Origin: Rhodopseudomonas boonkerdii
GTDB lineage: Bacteria; Pseudomonadota; Alphaproteobacteria; Rhizobiales; Xanthobacteraceae
Length of the DNA: 64,000 bases
NCBI RefSeq assembly: GCF_021184025.1
Contig: NZ_CP036537.1
Location: 2,976,001-3,040,000, forward strand
Reading direction: 5' to 3'
The notes under the pieces are model-generated. The model saw only the letters and a program-made list of their open reading frames with translations. It did no database searches and was not told the DNA's origin. The position numbers and the translations under genes are program-made. Shown here in pieces: positions 10,604 through 17,907 of the stretch. Each line of letters starts with the position of its first letter. Positions within the stretch are counted from its first letter, which is position 1.

Positions 10604-10771
10604 CTGCGATGCGGGCGGCGCACCCATGCCGGCGACGCCGTCCGGCAAAGTCGATCTGATCGTGTCGCTGGGCACCATCGATGCGGGTGAAACCGGCATT
10701 CGCGGCAGGCGCCGCCAGTCGGTCCGCTGACTGCGGCGTCGATTGCCGAAACGCCTGAAACACAGCAGTGA
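10604..10771 (+). pseudogene. Decayed remnant of a second DUF3739-type exoprotein C-terminus
   Basis: Immediately after the stop of the giant exoprotein, the frame starting at ATG 10626 reads PSGKVDLIVSLGTIDAGETGIR. This closely matches PAGDIDLIAPLGTIDAGEAGIR near 10126-10191 in the intact gene. The match then breaks. A different frame from 10709 continues as APPVGPLTAASIAETPETQQ and stops at 10769-10771, resembling the intact gene's segment that follows the conserved domain. The remnant is thus the tail end of a homologous gene with a deletion and frameshift. It is either a vestige of a tandem paralogue or the result of a recombination that replaced one C-terminus with another. It is too short to encode anything functional. 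Confidence 0.7.
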
Positions 10772-10925
10772 GGTTTTGTGCCCCACCATCAAGCAAGCTA
10801 ATGAAATAGCTATCTTGGGCGATTCCAGCAGGACTACTGTTCGAAGTCGATCTAACCGATTGAAAACACTTAAGAACCGAAATGCTCGGCGTGCGCCATC
10901 CAGCACATAACTCGGGATCGTGATC

Positions 10926-11372
10926 ATGCTCAAAGTTGCTCTACCGATGACCTTCGCCGCCGCGGCGGGAGTCAGTCTTGTGGTTCAACAGGCGTTGAAC
11001 GCCAACCTAAGGACGGCGCTGAATTCGGCAGTGTGGTCTGGCTTCACGAGCTATGCCGTCGGCGTCCTTTGCATGCTCCTATTGGCTCTCGCTCTGCGCG
11101 AGCCCGTGCCGTCGTTATCGGTTGTTTCCCGAGTTCCGTTATGGGCTTGGTCAGGAGGGATCTTTGGAGCGATCTTCATCGGTCTCGGCATCATGTTGAT
11201 CCCGCAAATTGGGACTGCAACGTTCTTTGTTCTTTTGGTTGCGGGTCAGATGCTTGGGGCACTCGTCTTCGATCATTTCGGTCTGTTGGGCGTACCCGTT
11301 CACCCAATCAGCTTCGTCCGACTTGTGGGCGCTGCGCTTCTCGTGTGCGGCGTGGTCCTCATCCGCTGGTGA
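10926..11372 (+). CDS. DMT-family small membrane transporter (DUF606/YdcZ-like)
   Basis: A protein of 148 residues that is almost entirely hydrophobic, with about five predicted membrane helices. The N-terminus has the VQQALNANLRTAL signature and the middle has IPQIGTATFFVLLVAGQMLGAL, both typical of the DUF606 / YdcZ branch of the drug-metabolite transporter superfamily. Family members are usually 140-150 residues, so this is full length. ATG 10926 is preferred over GTG 10920 because the GGGA-type ribosome site lies a proper distance from the ATG. The gene stands alone between the exoprotein remnant and a MOSC gene, in DNA that looks less GC-rich than its neighbours. Substrate unknown. Confidence 0.8.
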   Translation: MLKVALPMTFAAAAGVSLVVQQALNANLRTALNSAVWSGFTSYAVGVLCMLLLALALREPVPSLSVVSRVPLWAWSGGIFGAIFIGLGIMLIPQIGTATFFVLLVAGQMLGALVFDHFGLLGVPVHPISFVRLVGAALLVCGVVLIRW

Positions 11373-11488
11373 TGGAGGTTGTTCCGCGGCATGCAATGTA
11401 AGAAGAACGAAAGAGCCGATCTATTTGCCTCTGTTCGCGGCACCGAAAAACGACAGATGATGATGAAATTCCAGAACGGTGGATCCTC

Positions 11489-12280
11489 ATGAATCCCGTG
11501 GTCACGTCGATCGCTCGCTTTCCCGTCAAAGGACTGTCGCCCGAGCCTCTTACATCTGTTCACCTTCGGGCCGGGCAGGGGATCGATGGCGACCGTGCGT
11601 TCGCGCTCGCCCTTCCGGACACTGACTTCGACGAGCAAAACCCGACGCCTCTCCCAAAAACCAAGTTTTTGATGCTGGCGAGACAGGAAGCGTTGGCGCG
11701 TTTGCGCACACGTTACGACGCGGACAGTGGCGTCCTGTCGGTCGTTGACGGTGATGCCACTCTCGAAGCGAATACGCGCTCGGTGGATGGCGTCGCTTCG
11801 ATCAATGCGTTCTTCGAGCAATTCGTCCCCGATGACATGCGTGGCCGAGAGCCTCGCTTCGTCCGAGGGATCGGGCATCGATTTACGGACGTCGGTGTTC
11901 ATTCAAGTTTTCTGATGAACACCATCTCGATTCTCAATCTCGCGTCGCTGCGCGATTTTGAGCAGAAGCTCGGAAAGAAGGTCGATGCCCGACGGTTCCG
12001 GATGAACGTCCTGATCGAGGGATTACACCCTTGGGAAGAGATGGATTGGCTGGAGGGCGAGAAGCAAGTCTCGATCGGTCGCGTGAAGCTTCGTGCCGTC
12101 CGACCGACACGTCGGTGTCCCGCCACGCAGGTCAATCCGGACACCACGCTCAGGGACATCGATGTGCCGAAGGAACTGCTTCGGCTCTACGATCACGTCT
12201 TGTTAGGCATTTACCTGACCGTGGAGACCGATGGGGTGATCGCTGTGGGCGATGGCATAGCGAGGCCGGTGGAAAGCTGA
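11489..12280 (+). CDS. MOSC domain protein with N-terminal MOSC beta-barrel
   Basis: 263 residues. The N-terminus (ARFPVKGLSPE, then GIDGDRAFALA) is the MOSC_N beta-barrel found next to MOSC domains. The C-terminal half carries VDARRFRMNVLIEG, EEMDW and RPTRRCPATQVNP, including the conserved cysteine of MOSC proteins (molybdenum-cofactor sulfurase C-terminal family). Such proteins are thought to bind sulfur or Moco for transfer or reduction reactions; the YcbX-like branch reduces N-hydroxylated compounds. No ferredoxin domain is fused here, so the exact reaction is uncertain. GGTGGA lies upstream of ATG 11489. The gene is monocistronic and is followed by the oppositely oriented tRNA-Arg. Confidence 0.85.
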   Translation: MNPVVTSIARFPVKGLSPEPLTSVHLRAGQGIDGDRAFALALPDTDFDEQNPTPLPKTKFLMLARQEALARLRTRYDADSGVLSVVDGDATLEANTRSVDGVASINAFFEQFVPDDMRGREPRFVRGIGHRFTDVGVHSSFLMNTISILNLASLRDFEQKLGKKVDARRFRMNVLIEGLHPWEEMDWLEGEKQVSIGRVKLRAVRPTRRCPATQVNPDTTLRDIDVPKELLRLYDHVLLGIYLTVETDGVIAVGDGIARPVES

Positions 12281-12322
12281 AGCAAGGCAGCGCCTTCGTC
12301 AATGACTTCAGTGGCTTGGCTA

Positions 12323-12399
12323 TGGCGATCCCAGCAGGACTCGAACCTGCAACCCGCGGAGTAGAAATCCGCTACTCTATCCAGTTGAGCTATGGGACC
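12323..12399 (-). tRNA. tRNA-Arg (anticodon TCT)
   Basis: Read on the minus strand, a 77-nt cloverleaf begins GGTCCCA and ends TGGGATC, discriminator G and an encoded CCA. The anticodon stem GCGGA/TCCGC encloses the loop TTTCTAC, giving anticodon TCT (reads AGA). The T arm has GCAGG-TTCGAGT-CCTGC. All stems pair, with one G-T in the acceptor. It lies between the MOSC gene and the macroglobulin gene. No integrase or repeated tRNA 3' end is nearby. Confidence 0.95.
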
Positions 12400-12684
12400 G
12401 TTGGTGCGTTCATAGCATGCCCATATGAAAAATCCGCCCCCAGGCCAAGCCCGTTCCGAACCATTTTCCCCGTGGATACGACCAAAAGGCGGCGAGGTGG
12501 CTTTGCCATTGCGCCGACTGGCCGTCATCATGCGTCAGGCGATGCCCTCAGCACGGTGCTGGCTGTTCTGGATGTGATCTCGCCATCCGCAAGCCGTTTG
12601 TCCAGTGTCGGCCGGGCCATCAGTTCGTCACCAATTTGCGCAAAACGGGGCGCCGAATGGCGCGTCCGTGCAGGAGAGGCCGTC

Positions 12685-15600
12685 ATGAAGGGATTGGTTG
12701 GCGCAGTCAGCATGTGCGTCGTGCTGGCGCTTGGGCTCGCTTCGGCTGGTGCTGCCGAGAAAGCCTTCCGACGCGATGAACTGTCCGACCGGGCGATCAA
12801 GCTAGAGGCCCAGATCAAGACCGAGGCCGGACCGGTCGCGAAATCCGCTGCGACACTGCGCTCCGATGCGGATGCCGCCTTCCGGCGCTCCGATACGCGG
12901 GGAGGCCTGCAGATTCTCGGCCAGATCGTTGCGATTGCTCCGGAGGATGCCGCCAACTGGCTGCGTCTCGCTAAAACCGTCGCCCAAATCCGGCCGGCCA
13001 ATGCCTCCGAGGCGACATTCCTCAACGAACGTGCGGCCACCGCCGCCTATATGGCCTATCAGCGCGCCGCCAATGCCGGAGAGGAGGCGGAGGCTCTGGC
13101 CGTGCTCGGCCGCGCCATGGCGGAACGCAAACTGTACCGGCCGGCACTGGATGCGTTGCGCCTGTCGCTGGACATGCGCGAGGTCGCGGATGTCCGCGAA
13201 CAGTATGAGAAGCTGCGCGGCGATCACGGCTTTCGCCTGCTCGACTACAGCGTCGATTCCGATTCGGCATCGCCGCGGGCCTGTTTCCAGTTCTCCGAAG
13301 ACCTTGCCAAACGCGTCGATTTTGCGCCGTTTCTGGCTTTGGCCGGCAATGACAAGCCTGCGTTGTCCGCCGAGGACCGACAGCTCTGTGTCGAGGGTCT
13401 GAAGCACGGCGAGCGCTACAACATCAATCTGCGTGCGGGCTTGCCATCCACGGTGAAGGAGAGCCTGCCAAAATCGGCGGAATTCAACGTCTATGTGCGT
13501 GACCGCAAGCCGCTCGTGCGCTTCACAGGCCGCGCCTATGTGCTGCCGCGCACCGGCCAGAAGGGCATTCCGCTGGTATCGGTGAATACCCAGGCCGTCG
13601 ATATCAAGCTTTTCCGCATCGGCGACCGCAACCTGATCAACACGGTGATATCCAGCGATTTCCAGACCTCGCTGAGCAAATATCAGCTCGACGCGCTGGG
13701 CGACGAGCGTGGACAAAAAGTCTGGACCGGCGAACTCGCCACCGAGACCCGACTGAACGAGGATGTGACGACCGCGTTCCCGGTGGATCAGGCCATCGGT
13801 GAGCTGCAGCCGGGCGTTTATGTGATGACGGCGGCAGCCAAGGGGCCGGGGGCATCCCGCAATGAGGACGATGACGGCGCGCTGGCGACCCAGTGGTTCA
13901 TCGTGTCCGATCTCGGCCTCACCGCCTTTTCGGGCAATGACGGCATCCATGTCTTCGTCAATTCGCTGGCGTCCACCGAGCCGATGGCCAGGGCCGATGT
14001 CCGGCTGATCGCCCGGAACAACGAAATCCTGGCAACGAAGAAGACTGACGAAGCCGGCCACGTCGTGTTCGAGGCCGGGCTTGCCAAGGGCGATGGCGGC
14101 CTGTCGCCGGCGCTGCTCACGGTGACCGGCGAGAAGGCCGATTATGCCTTCCTGAGCTTGAAGTCGAATGCCTTTGACCTGTCCGATCGCGGCATCTCCG
14201 GCCGCCCGGTGCCGGCCGGCGCCGACGCCTTCGTTTATGCCGAGCGGGGTGTCTACCGTGCCGGCGAGACCGTCTATCTCACGGCGCTGCTGCGCGACGG
14301 GCAGGGCAATGCCGTGACGGCCGGGCCGTTGACGCTGGTGATCGAGCGCCCCGACGGCGTCGAGTTCCGACGCGCGGTCCTGCAGGACCAGGGAGCCGGC
14401 GGACGCAGCCTGACCTTGCCGCTGAATTCGGCGGTTCCGACCGGCACCTGGCGCGTTCGCGCCTTCACCGATCCGAAGGCGCCGGCTGTCGGCGAGACCA
14501 CCTTCATGGTCGAGGATTATGTCGCTGACCGGATCGAATTCGATATATCTTCCAAAGACAAGGCGATCAAAGCTGAATTTCCAGTAGAACTTAAGGTCGA
14601 TGGCAGGTTCCTGTATGGAGCACCGGCATCCAGCCAAGGCCTCGAAGGCGATCTGCTGGTGGGCCCTGCAGCCGAACGGCCCGGCTTTGCCGGCTATCAG
14701 TTCGGCATCGCCGACGAGGAGAGCGCCAGCAACGAGCGCACGCCGATCGAGGATCTGCCGGAGACCGACGCCAATGGTTCAGCGACCTTTCCGGTCAGCC
14801 TGCCCAAGCCGCCATCCTCGACCCGCCCGCAGGAAGCGCAGATCTTCATCCGCATGACCGAAACCGGCGGCCGCGCCGTCGAGCGCAAGCTGGTGCTGCC
14901 GATCGCGCCGAATGCCCCGATGATCGGCGTCAAACCGTTGTTCAAGGACAGGAGCGTCGCCGAGGGCGACAATGCCGCTTTCGACGTTTTGCTCATTTCG
15001 CCAGAAGGCACCGCCCAGGCGCGCAGCGGCCTGCGTTATGAGCTCCTTAAAATCGAGTCGCGCTACCAATGGTATCGGCAAAATTCGTCGTGGGATTACG
15101 AGCCGCTCAAATCCACCAGGCGCGTCGCCGATGGCGATCTCGTCGTCGCTGCGGACAAGCCGACGCGAATCTCGCTGCAGCCGCAGCCGGGACGCTATCG
15201 GCTGGATGTGAAGGCCAATGAGGCGGACGGGCCGGTCACGTCAGTTCAGTTCGATGTGGGCTGGTATTCCGACGGCAGTGCCGACACACCGGATCTGCTC
15301 GAAACATCGATCGACAAGCCTGAATATGCTTCGGGCGAGACGATGACCGTGTCGGTCAATGCGCGCAGCGCGGGTCGGCTGACGGTCAATGTGATCGGCG
15401 ACCGGCTGCTCACGACCACCAGTATTTCGGTCAAGGAAGGCGCCTCCAAAGTCACGATTCCGGTCGGAAAAGACTGGGGAACAGGCGCTTATGTTGTGGC
15501 AACCTTGCGGCGTCCTCTGGACAGCACAGCGGCACGCATGCCCGGCCGCGCCATCGGTCTGAAGTGGTTCGGGATCGACAGAAAGGCCCGCACCCTCGAG

Positions 15601-17907
15601 GTCGCGCTGACACCGCCGGGACTGGTTCGTCCGAGCACCACCATGAAACTGCCGGTCAAGCTCGGTGGGCTCAATGCGGGCGAGGATGCCAAGGTCGTTG
15701 TCGCGGCTGTGGATGTCGGCATCCTCAATCTGACCAATTACAAGCCGCCGGCGCCGGATGACTATTATCTAGGCCAGCGCCGTATGACGTCGGAAATCCG
15801 CGATCTGTATGGGCAACTCATCGACGGCATGCAGGGCACGCGCGGCCAGCTCCGCAATGGCGGCGACAGCGCGGCCGCGGAGCTTCAGGGCTCGCCGCCG
15901 ACGCAAAAACCGCTGGCGCTGTATTCTGGAATCGTCACCGTGAAGGCCGATGGAACGGCCGAGATCGATTTCGAGATTCCGGAATTCGCCGGCACCGCGC
16001 GTGTCATGGCAGTAGCCTGGACGGCGACCAAGCTCGGCCGAGCGAATGTGGACGTCACGGTGCGCGATCCCGTGGTGCTGACGGCGACGCTGCCGCGCTT
16101 CCTCCTGTCGGGCGACAAGGGCACGATGTCCTTCGACATCGACAATGTGGAAGGCGCCGCGGGCGACTATACGGTTAGCGTGAAGACCACAGGTCCGGTA
16201 AAGCTCATCGGCAATCCGTCGACGACGGTGAAGCTGGCTGCAAAGCAGCGCACATCCATGGCACTGGCCGTGGATGCGAACGGCGCCGGTCGTGCGATGT
16301 TCGACGTGGACATCAAGGGTCCGAACGGGCTGACGCTGGCGCGGCATTATGAGCTCGACGTCAAGGCGGCCACGCAAATCCTGGCGCGGCGCTCTATCCG
16401 CACGCTGGCGAAGGGCGAGAGTCTGACACTGACCTCGGACATGTTCGCCGACCTCGTGCCGGGTACCGGCGGCGTATCGCTGTCGGCCAGTCTCTCCACG
16501 GCGCTCGATGCGGCGACCATCCTCAAGGCGCTGGACCGCTATCCCTATGGCTGCTCGGAGCAGATCACCAGTCGGGCGATGCCGTTGCTCTATGTCAACG
16601 ACCTTGCCGCAGGCGCGCATCTGGCGATGGATACCTCTGTCGATCAGCGCATCAAGGACTCCATCGACCGGCTACTGGCAAGGCAGGGCTCCAATGGTTC
16701 GTTCGGCCTGTGGTCGTCGGGCGGCGACGATCCGTGGCTCGATGCCTATGTCACCGACTTCCTGACCCGCGCGCGGGAAAAGGGTTTTGCGGTGCCGGAC
16801 GTGCTGTTCCGCGCAGCGCTCGACCGCGTTCGCAACTCGGTGGTCAATGCCGCCGAACCGGAGAAGGATGGCGGCCGTGAACTTGCTTACGGTCTCTATG
16901 TGCTTGCCAAGAACGGCACCGCGCCGATCGGCGACCTCCGCTATCTCGCTGACACCAAGCTGAGCAATCTGGCGACGCCTATCGCCAAATCGCAGCTTGC
17001 CGCGGCGCTGGCGCTGGTTGGCGACCGTGTGCGCGCGGAACGCGTCTACAACGCAGCGGTCGAAAGCCTGCAGCCGAAGCCCGTGATCGAACTCGGCCGC
17101 ACCGATTTCGGTTCAGCGCTGCGCGATGCGGCGGCATTGGTGTCGCTCGCCAGCGAAGGTAATGCGCCGCGAGCGACGCTGACCCAGGCGGTGCAACGCG
17201 TCGAAGCTGCGCGTGGTCTGACGCCCTTCACCTCGACCCAGGAAAATGCGTGGCTGGTGCTGGCCTCGCGTGCGCTGGCCAAGGAAGCGAACACGCTGTC
17301 GCTCGACGTCAATGGCGGCGCGGTGAAGTCGGCGCTCTATCGCAGCTACAAGGCGGCGGAATTGACCGGCGTGCCGATCAAGATCACCAATACCGGCGAC
17401 ACACCGGTGCAGGCGGTCGTGTCGGTCACTGGCGCACCGATGACGCCGGAGCCGGCGGCCTCGAACGGCTTCAAGATCGAGCGCAGCTATCACAAGCTCG
17501 ATGGCACGCCGGCCGACGTGACCAAGGCGAAGCAGAACGACCGCTTTGCCGTGGTGCTGAAGGTCACCGAAGCCAAGCCGGAATACGGGCACATCATGGT
17601 GGCCGACTATCTGCCGGCCGGCTTTGAGATCGACAATCCACATCTGGTATCGTCGGGCGACAGCGGCACGCTGGACTGGATCGAAGACGGGCAGGAGCCG
17701 GTGAACACCGAATTTCGCGACGACCGCTTCACGGCCGCGATCGACCGCAAGGCCAATGACAAGGCTGTCTTCACGGTGGCCTATATCGTCCGCGCGGTCT
17801 CGCCCGGCAAGTATGTGCTGCCGCAGGCCTATGTGGAGGACATGTATAATCCATCGCGTTACGGACGGACTGGCACGGGCAGTGTCGAGGTCGCAAAGGC
17901 GAAATGA
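12685..17907 (+). CDS. Bacterial alpha-2-macroglobulin family protein with thioester motif
   Basis: 1,740 residues. The start chosen is ATG 12685, preceded by CAGGAGAGG; the reading frame stays open upstream but runs across the tRNA and the MOSC gene. A signal peptide (hydrophobic residues about 3-22, ending ASAGA-AEK) has no lipobox cysteine, so the protein is probably soluble and periplasmic rather than lipid-anchored as in E. coli YfhM. MG2-type domains (GVYRAGETVYLTALLRD) and a bait/MG region follow. The complement-like thioester motif GCSEQ has Cys1290 and Gln1293 in the YPYGCSEQ context, followed by alpha-toroid repeats and a C-terminal receptor-like domain. Family members trap proteases covalently in the periplasm. 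The stop overlaps the next gene start (ATGA), the classic macroglobulin-PBP1C pairing thought to couple cell-wall repair to protease defence. Confidence 0.92.
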   Translation: MKGLVGAVSMCVVLALGLASAGAAEKAFRRDELSDRAIKLEAQIKTEAGPVAKSAATLRSDADAAFRRSDTRGGLQILGQIVAIAPEDAANWLRLAKTVAQIRPANASEATFLNERAATAAYMAYQRAANAGEEAEALAVLGRAMAERKLYRPALDALRLSLDMREVADVREQYEKLRGDHGFRLLDYSVDSDSASPRACFQFSEDLAKRVDFAPFLALAGNDKPALSAEDRQLCVEGLKHGERYNINLRAGLPSTVKESLPKSAEFNVYVRDRKPLVRFTGRAYVLPRTGQKGIPLVSVNTQAVDIKLFRIGDRNLINTVISSDFQTSLSKYQLDALGDERGQKVWTGELATETRLNEDVTTAFPVDQAIGELQPGVYVMTAAAKGPGASRNEDDDGALATQWFIVSDLGLTAFSGNDGIHVFVNSLASTEPMARADVRLIARNNEILATKKTDEAGHVVFEAGLAKGDGGLSPALLTVTGEKADYAFLSLKSNAFDLSDRGISGRPVPAGADAFVYAERGVYRAGETVYLTALLRDGQGNAVTAGPLTLVIERPDGVEFRRAVLQDQGAGGRSLTLPLNSAVPTGTWRVRAFTDPKAPAVGETTFMVEDYVADRIEFDISSKDKAIKAEFPVELKVDGRFLYGAPASSQGLEGDLLVGPAAERPGFAGYQFGIADEESASNERTPIEDLPETDANGSATFPVSLPKPPSSTRPQEAQIFIRMTETGGRAVERKLVLPIAPNAPMIGVKPLFKDRSVAEGDNAAFDVLLISPEGTAQARSGLRYELLKIESRYQWYRQNSSWDYEPLKSTRRVADGDLVVAADKPTRISLQPQPGRYRLDVKANEADGPVTSVQFDVGWYSDGSADTPDLLETSIDKPEYASGETMTVSVNARSAGRLTVNVIGDRLLTTTSISVKEGASKVTIPVGKDWGTGAYVVATLRRPLDSTAARMPGRAIGLKWFGIDRKARTLEVALTPPGLVRPSTTMKLPVKLGGLNAGEDAKVVVAAVDVGILNLTNYKPPAPDDYYLGQRRMTSEIRDLYGQLIDGMQGTRGQLRNGGDSAAAELQGSPPTQKPLALYSGIVTVKADGTAEIDFEIPEFAGTARVMAVAWTATKLGRANVDVTVRDPVVLTATLPRFLLSGDKGTMSFDIDNVEGAAGDYTVSVKTTGPVKLIGNPSTTVKLAAKQRTSMALAVDANGAGRAMFDVDIKGPNGLTLARHYELDVKAATQILARRSIRTLAKGESLTLTSDMFADLVPGTGGVSLSASLSTALDAATILKALDRYPYGCSEQITSRAMPLLYVNDLAAGAHLAMDTSVDQRIKDSIDRLLARQGSNGSFGLWSSGGDDPWLDAYVTDFLTRAREKGFAVPDVLFRAALDRVRNSVVNAAEPEKDGGRELAYGLYVLAKNGTAPIGDLRYLADTKLSNLATPIAKSQLAAALALVGDRVRAERVYNAAVESLQPKPVIELGRTDFGSALRDAAALVSLASEGNAPRATLTQAVQRVEAARGLTPFTSTQENAWLVLASRALAKEANTLSLDVNGGAVKSALYRSYKAAELTGVPIKITNTGDTPVQAVVSVTGAPMTPEPAASNGFKIERSYHKLDGTPADVTKAKQNDRFAVVLKVTEAKPEYGHIMVADYLPAGFEIDNPHLVSSGDSGTLDWIEDGQEPVNTEFRDDRFTAAIDRKANDKAVFTVAYIVRAVSPGKYVLPQAYVEDMYNPSRYGRTGTGSVEVAKAK

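Noticed and set aside
12323..12399. tRNA-Arg as an integration site for a genomic island
   Set aside because: No integrase gene and no repeated tRNA 3' end seen nearby.
12031..12684. Upstream extension of the macroglobulin frame
   Set aside because: It crosses the MOSC gene and the tRNA-Arg; a ribosome site and signal peptide begin at ATG 12685.
12802..14637. 611-codon minus-strand frame opposite the macroglobulin gene
   Set aside because: It is antisense to a gene with clear domains; the predicted protein is rich in Arg/His/Gly without any recognisable motif, as expected for a shadow of GC-rich coding DNA.
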